Source of the DNA: Flavobacteriales bacterium
GTDB taxonomy: Bacteria > Bacteroidota > Bacteroidia > Flavobacteriales_F > PHOS-HE28
Assembly (NCBI GenBank): GCA_016710685.1
Contig: JADJVC010000034.1
Location: 62,001-126,000 of the forward strand
Direction of reading: 5' to 3'
DNA length: 64,000 nt
Shown one piece after another: positions 9,027-17,777 of this stretch; position 1 is the stretch's first letter, and each line of letters starts with the position of its first letter. The notes under the pieces were generated by a model that was given only the letters and a program-made list of their open reading frames with translations, was not told the DNA's origin and did no database searches. The position numbers and the translations under genes were made by a program.

Positions 9027-9718
9027 GGGTTCTTCTCAAACGCGCGGTCGTGCTCCTCGTGCAGCAGCATCTTCAGGTCGGTCATCAGGTCGCGCATGGC
9101 ATCGGTGTTGGTGCCGTCGTACATGCCGCGGATGTGGTGGCGCTTGTCCACCAGCACGAACTGGGGCGAATGCACGAAATTTTCCGCCGCACTGCTGTCC
9201 GCACTGGCGCTAAGCAAGTAGCCCAAGTTGCCTTGGCGGTATATGTCCGGTGCGTTGCCGGTGAGGAATTTCCAGCGTTTCGGGTCGGCTTCAAGGCGCG
9301 TGGCGTAAGCCTTCAGCACCGCAGGCGTGTCGTGCTCGGGGTCCACGGTGTGGCTTAGGAAGAGCACATCATCGTATTCGTCACCATCCAATTGCAGCTG
9401 CAGTTGCTGCATTTGGATGCTCATTTTAGGGCAAATGCTGGTGCAGCGGGTAAAGAAGAAGTCAACGATGAGCACCTTGCCTTGCACTTCCTTGTCGGTA
9501 AAGGGCTGGCCGTCCTCGTCCGTAAAATTGAACGGAGGCACGGTGAAGTAGGACGTATCGCCGGGCGCTATGGCCTCCCGTTCACCGATGTAAGGAAGGT
9601 AGGTGTAATTGCCAACGCTGCCCCAAAAGAGAAAGATGGCTGAAGGCACAGCCGCCAGCATGAACAGCAGGATCACCCACTTCTTCACCTTGTTTGCCTT
9701 AGCGGCACTTGCGCTCAC
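9023..9718 (-). CDS. SCO1/SenC family copper chaperone
   Basis: Thioredoxin-fold protein that delivers copper to the CuA site of cytochrome oxidase. The copper-binding FFFTRCTSICPKM (CxxxC) and the distal His region NFVHSPQFVLVD are present, preceded by one membrane anchor (WVILLFMLAAVPSAIFLFW). I chose the GTG at 9718, which overlaps the upstream stop as GTGA; an ATG at 9760 in the same frame would overlap the previous gene by 46 nt. With the GTG the protein is 231 residues. It is coupled to the DUF420 gene downstream by ATGA. Confidence 0.85.
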   Translation of the reverse strand: MSASAAKANKVKKWVILLFMLAAVPSAIFLFWGSVGNYTYLPYIGEREAIAPGDTSYFTVPPFNFTDEDGQPFTDKEVQGKVLIVDFFFTRCTSICPKMSIQMQQLQLQLDGDEYDDVLFLSHTVDPEHDTPAVLKAYATRLEADPKRWKFLTGNAPDIYRQGNLGYLLSASADSSAAENFVHSPQFVLVDKRHHIRGMYDGTNTDAMRDLMTDLKMLLHEEHDRAFEKNP

Positions 9719-10083
9719 AAGAACTGGTTCAGGGTCTCGTGGATGTAGGTCGATTCCCAAATGGCGATGAAGGTGAGGTAAAGCAGGAACAGCGCGTAGG
9801 GCAGCAGGATCACGCTGCGGATGTTCCGGCGTTCATCGCCAAGGTGCATAAAGCTCATCACGATATAGGTGGCCTTCACCAAGGTGAGCACAATGAAAGT
9901 CCACTTCACCCAGTGCCAGGAATCGGGCATCCAATTGCGCCAGTACACGCCCAGCATCACCTCCACGGAGGTAATGACGGAAAGCAGGATGGTGACGAAG
10001 AGGATCTTCTTGCGGATCACGCGGCCTGCTTCTTCGCTGTGCCCGGCGTCCAGGCTGTATTCAATGATGTCGTCGCGTTCCAT
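9715..10083 (-). CDS. cytochrome c oxidase subunit IV family protein
   Basis: A 122-residue small oxidase subunit with three membrane helices (FVTILLSVITSVEVMLGVYW, WTFIVLTLVKATYIVMSFMH, LLPYALFLLYLTFIAIW). The central VKATYIVMSFMHLGDE block is the family signature. It lies between the subunit III gene and SCO, with its stop overlapping the SCO start. A run of direct repeats separates it from subunit III upstream. Confidence 0.9.
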   Translation of the reverse strand: MERDDIIEYSLDAGHSEEAGRVIRKKILFVTILLSVITSVEVMLGVYWRNWMPDSWHWVKWTFIVLTLVKATYIVMSFMHLGDERRNIRSVILLPYALFLLYLTFIAIWESTYIHETLNQFL

Positions 10084-10094
10084 GTGAATCGCCG

Positions 10095-10198
10095 AAGCCC
10101 GGCGGAGGCGTTTGTAAAGTGAGTAGGGCGAAGGCGTTTGTAAACCGCCGTAGCCAGGCGAAGGCGTTTGAATTTCAGGTAGGGCGAAGGCGTTTGAT
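10095..10198. repeat. direct repeats AGGCGTTTG between coxIV and coxIII
   Basis: Four imperfect tandem copies of GGCGAAGGCGTTTG(A/T)A occur in the space between subunit IV and subunit III of the oxidase. The last copy overlaps the stop region of coxIII. No stem and no regular spacers are visible, so this is neither a terminator nor a CRISPR array. Confidence 0.6.
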
Positions 10199-11044
10199 CA
10201 AACGAGGTAGAAGAAGGTGAATACGAACACCCATACCAGATCCACGAAGTGCCAGTAAAGTCCAGCTTTTTCGACCATTTCGTAGTGTCCCCGGCGGTGG
10301 AATACGCCTTTGATCACCATAATGAGCACGATGAAGTTGATGACCACACCGCTGAACACGTGGAAACCGTGGAAGCCGGTGATGAAGAAGAAGAAGTTGG
10401 CGTAGCTGGGCGGGCCGTATTCGTTCTCCACCATGTTGGCACCGTAGGTAACGTGTGTAGCGTTCTCGAAGAGTTTGTAGGCTTCCGGACCTTCCATCTT
10501 CTCCCCGTGCGTACTGCCGAGGGTCATGGCAAACGTGGCCGGGTCCATGTGGCCTTCTTCGTGCGGGTTTTCTTCCAGGAACGCCGTACGTCCGTCGGCC
10601 AGCGTTACGCGGGCATGGCTGCCATGGATGAAGTGTGCCCACTCATAGGCCTGTGAGCCCACGAAGAACAAGCCGCCGATCACGGTAAGGAAAAGCCACT
10701 TCACCACGCCCTTTTTATCCATGCGGTGGCCGGCTTCCACGGCAAGCACCATGGTAACGGAACTGATGATGAGGATGAAGGTCATCAACGCCACGTACAT
10801 CAGCGGCGCTGAACCACTGATGCCGGGGAACTTGTTGAATACCAATTCACCTACTGGCCACTCCATGCCGGGCATGAGCGAGTGGCGTGCAAAACCGTAG
10901 GAGACCAGCAGGCCGCTGAAGGTGAGCGCATCCGAGACCAGGAAGAACCAGATCATCAGTTTGCCGTAGCTAACACTGAAGGGGGAGCCGGCCGCCGCCC
11001 CAGAGGACCTCGTTGCTCAATGTTTTGGAAGCTTCGCCTGCCAT
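10198..11044 (-). CDS. cytochrome c oxidase subunit III (second copy), frameshifted near the N-terminus
   Basis: Heme-copper oxidase subunit III. The open frame from 10956 gives 252 residues beginning LMIWFFLVSDALTFSG, which is already inside the first helix. A better start is the ATG at 11044, which encodes MAGEASKTLSNEVLWGGGR and is then out of frame. Dropping one base from the run of five G at 10981-10985 (C on the coding strand) joins it to PFSVSYGKLMIWFF, the expected family N-terminus. Seven-helix features such as QAYEWAHF and FFFITGFHGFHVFSG are intact, and an extra soluble loop (residues about 115-180 of the open frame) is present. Likely functional if the extra base is a sequencing error. 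Confidence 0.85.
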
Positions 11045-11068
11045 GTAGGTGGTAATTCGTGCGCAATG

Positions 11069-11788
11069 TTAGTGAACGTAGGCCAAGAACAAAAGAAGAT
11101 AGACCCAAAGACCGGCCAGAAAGTGCCAATACACCGTTCCTGCCCACAAACCTTGGTGGTCTTCGCGGCCATAACGGCCCAAGAATGACTTGATTGAAAT
11201 GACCAGCAGGGCGATGAGGCCACCGAAGATGTGGGCATAGTGTGCGCCGGTAAGCACGAAGAAGTAGGAGCTGGCGGCATTCTTGGTCTCGCTCATCTCA
11301 GCATTCATCGGGTGTTCTTGGGCAATATCACCGGGCAAAAAAAGCTGGTCGCCTTCTTTTACGAGGGTAACGCCCTTGCGGGTTATGGTGTAGTCGGTGC
11401 CGTAGGTGGCGCGCACGCTGTTCAATTGGCCGGTAACGGCAAAACCATTGCGCGAAAGCTGGCCCCAGCCTTGGAATTGGGAGTAGCTGAAGCCAATGCC
11501 CAACAAAAGTGTGATCACCGCCCAAATAGCCGGTGACTTGCCTTTGCGTGCTTGCACCAAGGCCATTTGGATCGTTGCGCTGCTCAACAGGATCAAGCCG
11601 GTACTGACCCAAAAGGCTGTAGGCAGCTTGAACTCCGCCCAATACAAAGCGCCGCCTTTGCTTACCAAATAGGCACTGGTAAGGCCGGCAAAGAACATCA
11701 CGATGGAGAACATCATGAGCCAAGTGAGCGACTTCTTGGCCTTGATGGTGCGGCCACCGTCTTCTGCGGGAAGGGAAACTGCGGTCAT
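11069..11788 (-). CDS. cytochrome c oxidase subunit III (first copy)
   Basis: A 239-residue subunit III-type protein starting MTAVSLPAEDGGRTIKAKKS. Hydrophobic helices include LTWLMMFSIVMFFAGLTSAY, and the C-terminal block has LTGAHYAHIFGGLIALLV and WAGTVYWHFLAGLWVYLL, the family's conserved His/Glu-type helix pattern. Between helices there is a soluble insert (residues about 115-170). The ATG at 11788 overlaps the natural ctaB stop as ATGA. The longer frame that appears to fuse it to ctaB results from a one-base shift in ctaB and is not accepted as a real fusion. Confidence 0.85.
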   Translation of the reverse strand: MTAVSLPAEDGGRTIKAKKSLTWLMMFSIVMFFAGLTSAYLVSKGGALYWAEFKLPTAFWVSTGLILLSSATIQMALVQARKGKSPAIWAVITLLLGIGFSYSQFQGWGQLSRNGFAVTGQLNSVRATYGTDYTITRKGVTLVKEGDQLFLPGDIAQEHPMNAEMSETKNAASSYFFVLTGAHYAHIFGGLIALLVISIKSFLGRYGREDHQGLWAGTVYWHFLAGLWVYLLLFLAYVH

Positions 11789-12682
11789 AATTTGAAGAGC
11801 ACGTAGGCTAATTGCACCACGGGCAGGTAAAGGAAGCTGGCGAACATCAGTTTGCGGGCATCCGGCCTTGTCCAGCGTGCGGCGCAAGCGGATTGATTTG
11901 TGGAGCATCCAAGCGCCCAATGCGAAGGCCACTGCGGCGGCCCAAGGCCCGGTAAGCCCGAAGGTCCAAGGCAGCAGGCCGGTGAGCAGGGCGAAGAAGG
12001 CGTAGAGTACGGTAAGCGAGGCGCTGTATTTGTCGCGGCCCCCGCGCGAAGGCAACAGGTGGTAGCCGGCCTTGGCGTAATCATCGTTCAGCACCCAGGC
12101 GATGCTCCAGAAATGCGGGAACTGCCACATGAACTGCATGGCGAACAGCAAGCCCGCTCCAAGACCGAAATGGCCCGTTGCAGCCACATAGCCCAACATG
12201 GGCGGGAATGCGCCGGGGAAAGCACCCACAAAAACGGACCACGAGGTAAAGCGCTTCATGGGCGTGTAAAGCGCCACGTACATGAAGAGCGAAAGCAGGG
12301 CTAAAATGCCAGTAAGCGGGCCGAATACCAGCCACAGCAGTGCGGTGCCCGATGCCCCAGCCGCCAATGCGATGCCGATGGCCATGGGCACGCTCATGGA
12401 CCGGCGCACCAAAGGCCGGGCCTGCGTGCGGTCCATCAGGCTGTCCTGCTCAATTTCCAATACTTGGTTCAGCGCGTTGGAGGCGCCTGTTACCAGCAAA
12501 CCGCCCAAGGTGAGCAGCAAGGCGGCATTCACGCTGAAAGCCCCGGCAGGCACGCCCATCGCATAACCCAACACGGCGCTAACCACCACCAACGAAGACA
12601 AGCGCAACTTAAAGAGGGCGGCGACGTCCTTCAGCTTAGCCACGGCACCAGTGCGGGTGGTGTATGCTTGCTCCTGTTCCAA
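11785..12682 (-). CDS. ctaB: heme o synthase (protoheme IX farnesyltransferase), frameshifted near the 3' end
   Basis: Membrane prenyltransferase making heme O from heme B for the oxidase. The UbiA-type signature NQVLEIEQDSLMDRTQARPL contains the NxxxDxxxD metal motif, and KRFTSWSVFVGAFPGAFPP and HFWSIAWVLNDDYAKAG are typical of CtaB. After RRTLDKA, an extra C at 11862-11863 shifts the frame; in the corrected frame it continues DARKLMFASFLYLPVVQLAY and stops at 11785, overlapping coxIII by ATGA. The uncorrected frame runs into coxIII and imitates a fusion. The start is taken as TTG at 12682, 9 nt after a TACCTTCG box; a GTG at 12643 is an alternative. Confidence 0.85.
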
Positions 12683-12690
12683 ATCGGCGG

Positions 12691-12698
12691 CGAAGGTA
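12691..12698 (-). promoter_or_regulatory. -7 box TACCTTCG for the oxidase cluster
   Basis: TACCTTCG on the minus strand lies 8 nt before the TTG start of ctaB, the first gene of the oxidase cluster. It follows the TAnnTTCG variant seen at other genes here. It could drive the whole ctaB-coxIII-coxIII-coxIV-SCO-DUF420 run. Confidence 0.4.
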
Positions 12699-12709
12699 AT
12701 GCGGGGCGG

Positions 12710-12764
12710 GGATTAGCGGATGTGCTTGAGTAGCGGATTAGCTCATGAGGGCGATTAGCTGATG
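12710..12764. repeat. GATTAGC-word repeats
   Basis: Three degenerate copies of the word GATTAGC (GATTAGCGGAT, GGATTAGCTCAT, CGATTAGCTGAT) fill the space between ctaB and the RemB/Wzi-like gene upstream. They belong to the general pattern of word-type intergenic repeats in this window. Confidence 0.5.
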
Positions 12765-12773
12765 GCGGTACCT

Positions 12774-14363
12774 TCACTCCCGCACAACCTGCATAGCATG
12801 CCGCCCGTGCAAATTGCTCGAGATCCCGGCGCGGATGTAGTTCGTATTCAACTGCGGCATTCCATCGGTATGGTCCGTGCGGAAGGTCCATGCCAATTCC
12901 AGCATCAGGCCGCTTTGTGGTTCCAGCAGCCAACCGGCGCTTAGTTCGTTTTGTACCACGGTTTCGCGGAGCGGTTGGCCGATGTAGTAGCCAAAGTCGC
13001 TCGGCTTTCCGGGATTTCCCAATACGCGGTCGCGTTCTGAGAGGAAAATATTGTTGCCGAAGCTGCTGTTGGGTCCGGTGGTACTGTCGCGGCCCATCAC
13101 CGCGTAGCTGAAGGTATTGCTGAGCAGCCAACGGCCACTGCGCCATTCACCTTGTGCAATGCCCTCCAGAAAGCCGCTGCCATAAGGGTGTGCCAAGGCT
13201 TGGCCATAGTGCGCATAGTTCTGGCGCGGGTCGATGTGGCTGTACAGGAATGGGCGCACGTAGTCCACTTCGCCGCGCAGCATGAGACCCTTTTTGCAGA
13301 ACGCATCGTGTGCTACTACGCCAAGTTGCAAGCCCTGTTTGTTGCCGTACCAGCCGTTCCCGACGCGCACGTTGGCCAGCAGAAATTCGTCCAAGATCAA
13401 TTGGGAATAGAGCATGGTGCTGCTCTTGCCCACCTTCACGTTCAGCGCCAGCCCAAGCAGGGCATTGTCCGGCGATCCGAGGCCGAATTCCACAGGCCGG
13501 TAGAAGATCACGGGGTTCACGTAGGCGAGGTCGAAGCCGCGCGGGTACTTGGGGTCATTGTCCTGCCACACGATGGCCTCGAACACGCCGATGTTCACGC
13601 GCTTGCTCACCGCCCAGCTCAGGTAGTGCATGCTGGTGAATTTTTTCGCGAAGTGCGCGGGGTCGCCAGCCGCACCTTGGATGTCGTCCATCAAGGCGAA
13701 GAGGTTTTGGTAGCGGATGTGCCACGCTGTAGTAGTGATCTTGAAGTAAGGGTATCCGTAGGCTTCATCGCTCAGGAAAAGCGAGCGGTAGCCTTCGCCG
13801 ATAAAATTCCGGCCTTTGCCCAGCGTGAGGTGGAAGTATTTGCCGGCCTTGTAATCGATGGAGCCGTTCCAGTCCAAATGCTGAACGGCGTTTCCTTCCC
13901 GATGCGCCAAGCCTTCGGCGGGTAGTACGTCAGAGGCGCGGGCGAAACTGTCCACGTAATTCGGCAGCACCTCGTTCCAGGCCTGTACATCGGCCTGCAG
14001 GGTGAAGCGTTTGGAAGCATTCCATTCCAGCCATGCACCCAGGCCAACGCGGTATTTCACGGCATCGGTTTCACCGGCCGAAAAACCACCGAGCGCGTCC
14101 ACCAATGGACCGCCGTGCAGGGTGTGGTCGGGATCGGCCCAGCGACCCAGAAATGGGATAGCGGCTGCTTTCCGCAGGCTGTCTTCAGGCAGCAGGCGGA
14201 CATCTTCGCGCAGGTAGGGGCGCAGGTCGCTATGCGTATAGGCGAACGGGCTGCGCAGTTGCTTGGTAGCGGGTCCGTCCACCACCGTGCTCAGGGGCAG
14301 AAAGCCTTGCTGTGCGAAAACGGCAACGGGCAGCAGGACGAGCAGCGCGGGCAAGATCCTCAT
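12774..14363 (-). CDS. RemB/Wzi-like outer-membrane protein (capsule assembly Wzi family)
   Basis: A 529-residue exported protein with signal peptide [19 protein letters not shown]. The central block [18 protein letters not shown] followed by YPYFKI is the hallmark shared by Bacteroidota gliding protein RemB and Wzi-like capsule-assembly proteins. The remainder alternates short beta strands and aromatic residues as in an outer-membrane barrel. Its ATG overlaps the stop of the WecA-type gene (ATGA), and a paralogue lies just upstream, so the three form one operon. A role in handling surface polysaccharide is inferred from family and context. Confidence 0.8.
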   Translation of the reverse strand: MRILPALLVLLPVAVFAQQGFLPLSTVVDGPATKQLRSPFAYTHSDLRPYLREDVRLLPEDSLRKAAAIPFLGRWADPDHTLHGGPLVDALGGFSAGETDAVKYRVGLGAWLEWNASKRFTLQADVQAWNEVLPNYVDSFARASDVLPAEGLAHREGNAVQHLDWNGSIDYKAGKYFHLTLGKGRNFIGEGYRSLFLSDEAYGYPYFKITTTAWHIRYQNLFALMDDIQGAAGDPAHFAKKFTSMHYLSWAVSKRVNIGVFEAIVWQDNDPKYPRGFDLAYVNPVIFYRPVEFGLGSPDNALLGLALNVKVGKSSTMLYSQLILDEFLLANVRVGNGWYGNKQGLQLGVVAHDAFCKKGLMLRGEVDYVRPFLYSHIDPRQNYAHYGQALAHPYGSGFLEGIAQGEWRSGRWLLSNTFSYAVMGRDSTTGPNSSFGNNIFLSERDRVLGNPGKPSDFGYYIGQPLRETVVQNELSAGWLLEPQSGLMLELAWTFRTDHTDGMPQLNTNYIRAGISSNLHGRHAMQVVRE

Positions 14364-15478
14364 GCCTTTTTCCGCAGGGGTATGGCAAAAGGCAAAATGG
14401 CCAACGCAAAAGCAGGGACGCCGAGGATCACCAGGCCCCAGTTGGGCTGGATGTCGCGCGTGAGCAGACTGAGCACGATGATGGCGATGGCATAGAGGTA
14501 GAGCACGGCCACCGTGCCACGATGGCCCAGTCCGTGCGCGAGCAAGCGGTGGTGAATGTGGTTTTTATCGGCTTGAAAGGGTGAACGGCCTTGGACCATG
14601 CGCACAAAGAACACGCGGAACGTATCCACCAGCGGATAGGCCACCACGGCCATGGCGAAAAGGGGCGTGGGCACCGTGCGGAGGTAGCTGGGCAGGCGCG
14701 TTGGATCATGGTCCACCACGCGCATGGCGAGCACGCTGAGGATGGCACCGATGATGAGGGACCCGCTGTCGCCCATGAAGATGCGGGCGGGGTGCGCATT
14801 AAAGACGAGAAAGCCGATGAGGGCACCCGCGAGGGTGAAGGCGAGCAATGCTAAAGCCACATCACCGGCCATGTAAAGCCAAGTGCCGTATGCCAATGCG
14901 CTGATAAGCCCGATACCACCGGCGAGCCCGTCCACGCCATCGATGAGGTTGAATGCGTTCACCAGCGAGATGTAGGTGAAGAATGAAAAGCCGATGCTCA
15001 CAGCCGGCGCGAGCTCGTACAGACCAAGGATGCCGTGCATGTCGCGGATGCGCACATCGCCCACGATCACCAAAATGTACGCGACGATCAAGTGGCCTAC
15101 GAGCTTTTTCGCCGGGGAGAAACCGATGATATCATCCTTCACGCCGATGAAGAAGAGCAGGACCATTACGGCGATCACGATCTTGAAATCGGCATAAGCC
15201 GCGCCCATTTCGCGGTAGAGTGAGCGGAACGCATCCGTCGCGATGTCCGCGCCGTTCGCCGCAGTGGGGAACCACAGGCTGTAGCTGAATAGGATCGCGG
15301 CGAAAATGATGATGCCGCCGATGGTGGGAATGCTGCGGCTGTGCAGCTTGCGGTCGTCACCGGGTTCGTCCACCAAGTGCTTCATGCGGGCCACTTTGAT
15401 GAGCACGGGCATGGTGAAGAGCACCACGAAAAAAGCGGTGAGCAGTCCGGAGAGCAATATGTAGCTGTGTTCCTTCAA
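14360..15478 (-). CDS. wecA: undecaprenyl-phosphate sugar-1-phosphate transferase (MraY/WecA family)
   Basis: Polytopic inner-membrane enzyme that starts lipid-linked glycan synthesis by moving a sugar-1-phosphate onto undecaprenyl phosphate. The 372-residue protein has the family motifs in order: [14 protein letters not shown], the catalytic [24 protein letters not shown] and HIHHRLL. About ten membrane helices are visible. It is embedded between two RemB/Wzi-like genes and overlaps the downstream one by ATGA, so it probably primes the polysaccharide they export or anchor. The exact sugar cannot be read from sequence; the wecA name is by family. Confidence 0.88.
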   Translation of the reverse strand: MKEHSYILLSGLLTAFFVVLFTMPVLIKVARMKHLVDEPGDDRKLHSRSIPTIGGIIIFAAILFSYSLWFPTAANGADIATDAFRSLYREMGAAYADFKIVIAVMVLLFFIGVKDDIIGFSPAKKLVGHLIVAYILVIVGDVRIRDMHGILGLYELAPAVSIGFSFFTYISLVNAFNLIDGVDGLAGGIGLISALAYGTWLYMAGDVALALLAFTLAGALIGFLVFNAHPARIFMGDSGSLIIGAILSVLAMRVVDHDPTRLPSYLRTVPTPLFAMAVVAYPLVDTFRVFFVRMVQGRSPFQADKNHIHHRLLAHGLGHRGTVAVLYLYAIAIIVLSLLTRDIQPNWGLVILGVPAFALAILPFAIPLRKKA

Positions 15479-15487
15479 AGCAATGCG

Positions 15488-17068
15488 TCAAAGATCGTAG
15501 TAGCGGTTGAACAGGCCGGTGTGAAATGACACGTAGAACATGCCGGAGTTCAGCAGGTCCGGTGCCGGTTGCAAGTCGCGGTTGCTATATCCTGCGGTGA
15601 GTTGCATGTTGCTCATCTGGTTCATGCGCCAAGATGCGGAAATGTCCCAGAAGAGGCGTTGCACTTTGTCATCTGGCGCTGTGCGCGGATCGGATGGCCA
15701 GAGGTAGTTGAGGCCGGTGTTATCACCGCCGGTGCTGTCCCAAGCCCAATTGGCGAAGCTCACTTCGGTGCGGGCATGGAACTGCCGTGCCACGGGCCAA
15801 TCCACGATGGCGAGTGCTTCGGAATAGCCCGTGCCCAGTGGTGAAGCAAGCGGTTGGTTGTCGTGTGTCCAGCCCATCGCGGCATCCGGTCGTGCATACG
15901 CGAAGGGCGATGCTTGGTCGTATTCCACCAGCGCATGGAGGCCCGGAATAATTAGGTCGAACCACTGCATGCCGAGTTGCCATGCGAAGCGGTTTTTCGC
16001 CGGATCAGCGACGGCAAATTGGCCGTACACCATGGCCTTGTCCGCAATGCGCACCTTGATGTCCACGCCGGGCAGCGTGGTGTTGTCACCGTTGAAACCG
16101 TTCACGGCGGTGTTCACCCCGATCACGGGATTCAGCTGTAGAGCATTGAACGGCAGCACCCCGGAAGTATCGACGGTTTTCCAGATGGTGCCTTCAAAAA
16201 AGCCGAGTTGCACCGGTCCCAGGTTGAGGCTGAGGTGGGTGAACGTGGCGCGTTTCCAGTAGAAGAGCGACTCGCCGGCTTCGCCCGTGGGCAGGCGGTT
16301 CTGCTCGCCCACCATGCCGAGCTTCGCGAAGATCACGGAGTATTGAAAGCGCTTGTTGTTGGTGAGCGCGCTGAGCTTGATGAACGGATAAGGGCGGGCA
16401 TTATCGCTGAGCAGCACGGAGCGGTATCCGTTGCCAACGAAGTGGCGTCCTTGGCCGATCTGTGCGTTGATCCACGGCTTCGGCGACCAGCTCACGTTGC
16501 CGGTGGCCCAAGCAAAATCCAGCCCGCGGTCGTTGAAGTTCTTGATGCGGCCTTGTCCCGGCACTACGCCGTGCTTCTGTGCAAAATCGTAGAGGTAGCC
16601 GGTGAGCGATGCTTGGTTTTCGTAGAAATCGCTCTGAAAGGAAACGGTTGGGCCGAGGTCCGCCATGAGGTGGAAGCCGCGACCGTTGTGGCCCATCAAG
16701 AATGCATCGGAGAAGTAGGTGTTCTCCCGGAATTCCTTGCCCACCTCAAATTGGAACGCGGCATCCACGGTGAGCTTGAAATCGCCTTCAGTGATCTTCA
16801 CGAGGTGTTCCTTGAAGAGCTTTTCGGTGATCCAGTAGTACTGCGGAACGGAATCGCGGCGATAGCCCATCACGTTGGTGAGGTCCGCGCGGGATTCGAT
16901 GATGGGTCGCAGGCCGGTGTGCATGGTGCTACCGGGCCGGGTGCCATTGCGGTCGATATCCTGGTAGATGTCGCGGTTCAGCGGCACATCGTTCTGCTGC
17001 GCGCTTGCGAAGGTCGCCGCGAGGCAACAGATCAACGCGGTGATGGAGCGAGGGTAACGAAGAGGCAT
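15488..17068 (-). CDS. RemB/Wzi-like outer-membrane protein, paralogue upstream of wecA
   Basis: A 526-residue exported protein starting MPLRYPRSITALICCLAATF with a clear signal peptide. It has the same signature as the second copy, GQGRHFVGNGYRSVLLSDN then YPFIKL, and a similar barrel-like layout. The ATG at 17068 was chosen over a GTG at 17110 because a TACCTTCG -7 box lies at 17090-17097, downstream of that GTG. It ends 10 nt before wecA and heads the three-gene operon. The two paralogues are clearly diverged, so they probably bind different partners or act in sequence; this is inference. Confidence 0.8.
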   Translation of the reverse strand: MPLRYPRSITALICCLAATFASAQQNDVPLNRDIYQDIDRNGTRPGSTMHTGLRPIIESRADLTNVMGYRRDSVPQYYWITEKLFKEHLVKITEGDFKLTVDAAFQFEVGKEFRENTYFSDAFLMGHNGRGFHLMADLGPTVSFQSDFYENQASLTGYLYDFAQKHGVVPGQGRIKNFNDRGLDFAWATGNVSWSPKPWINAQIGQGRHFVGNGYRSVLLSDNARPYPFIKLSALTNNKRFQYSVIFAKLGMVGEQNRLPTGEAGESLFYWKRATFTHLSLNLGPVQLGFFEGTIWKTVDTSGVLPFNALQLNPVIGVNTAVNGFNGDNTTLPGVDIKVRIADKAMVYGQFAVADPAKNRFAWQLGMQWFDLIIPGLHALVEYDQASPFAYARPDAAMGWTHDNQPLASPLGTGYSEALAIVDWPVARQFHARTEVSFANWAWDSTGGDNTGLNYLWPSDPRTAPDDKVQRLFWDISASWRMNQMSNMQLTAGYSNRDLQPAPDLLNSGMFYVSFHTGLFNRYYDL

Positions 17069-17387
17069 GCCGGTCTTGGAGAGCGTGGCCGAAGGTAATC
17101 GGATACTCACCGGACGCAGATGCGGTGAAAGGGTTGCCTTGTGCGCATTGTCTCGGCAAAGCGGGACACTGCGAATTTGGTGGCCGCTTGATCACGCTCG
17201 GGGTCTCTGTTTCGGACCCGGAGCATGTGAATGGCGTTTTCACGTGGGAGACGAAGTCTCCATATTGAGCTTCGACGATTCTGTTTGGCACGAGACCTCC
17301 GCTTGTTGGAGCTCCACTGATCGGAGGCGGAAGTCTCGCGCCGGAAATACAGAGTACTACATTTATCCCTGTCGAAACAACCCACGC
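17069..17387. other. 319-bp divergent intergenic region with promoter box and repeat copy 1
   Basis: No gene is seen. The left part carries a TACCTTCG box (17090-17097, minus) for the RemB/Wzi-like gene. The right part is almost entirely copy 1 of the 155-bp direct repeat that recurs after lapA. A near-consensus TACATTTA lies shortly before the lapA ATG. Confidence 0.5.
17191..17344 (+). repeat. 155-bp direct repeat, copy 1 (left of lapA)
   Basis: The block begins TCACGCTC, contains GGAGACGAAGTCTCC, and ends with a hairpin-like unit in which GAGACCTCCG pairs with CGGAGGCGGAAGTCTC around a central GGAGCTCC. It is nearly identical to 17593-17750 and in the same orientation. Together the two copies bracket the lapA gene. 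Decayed relatives occur at 21129-21181 and 23201-23261, again on both sides of one gene. Confidence 0.75.
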
Positions 17388-17579
17388 ATGAGCTTCAAGT
17401 CCGTAGTTGTATTGCTGCTGGCCATATTGGTCACCATCGTTTGCATTCAAAACGCAGACATGGTGGACTTGAAGTTCTTGGTTTGGAATTTCCCGATGAG
17501 CAGGATCCTGCTCATTGGGATCACGTTCCTTTTGGGGGGCGCGGCGGGCTATCTGCTGGCGCGGAAGCGCAAGGCGTGA
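17388..17579 (+). CDS. LapA domain-containing small membrane protein
   Basis: A 63-residue protein starting MSFKSVVVLLLAILVTIVC with two membrane helices, the second being ILLIGITFLLGGAAGYLLA, and a basic tail RKRKA. The pattern QNADMVDLKFLVWNFPMS between the helices is typical of the LapA/YciS (DUF1049) family, which in enterobacteria works in lipopolysaccharide assembly. It stands alone between two copies of a direct repeat and beside polysaccharide genes. The start was chosen as the ATG directly before the first helix; the frame upstream is repeat DNA. Confidence 0.8.
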   Translation: MSFKSVVVLLLAILVTIVCIQNADMVDLKFLVWNFPMSRILLIGITFLLGGAAGYLLARKRKA

Positions 17580-17592
17580 ATCTTGAACGTGA

Positions 17593-17750
17593 GCTCACGC
17601 TCCGTGGTCTCCGTTTCGGGACCCGGAGCAGATGAAGTGTAAAATCGAGTGGGAGCCGAAGTCTCCAAATTGAACTTCGACGGTTCTGTTTGGCACGAGA
17701 CCTCCGCTTGTTGGAGCTCCACTGATCGGAGGGCGGAAGTCTCGCACCAG
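17593..17750 (+). repeat. 155-bp direct repeat, copy 2 (right of lapA)
   Basis: Near-identical to copy 1 over its whole length, including GGTTCTGTTTGGCACGAGAC and the final hairpin unit, in the same orientation. It begins just after the lapA stop codon and ends shortly before fcl. Confidence 0.75.
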
Positions 17751-17777
17751 AGATGAAGTTTGCGAGAGGCTTGCGGC

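Noticed and set aside
10095..10198. Possible CRISPR array
   Set aside because: Repeats are imperfect, nearly contiguous, without uniform spacers, and no cas genes are present.
11069..12682. Apparent 537-residue heme o synthase-cytochrome oxidase subunit III fusion
   Set aside because: The joining stretch matches neither family, and a one-base correction restores a normal ctaB end overlapping the coxIII start.
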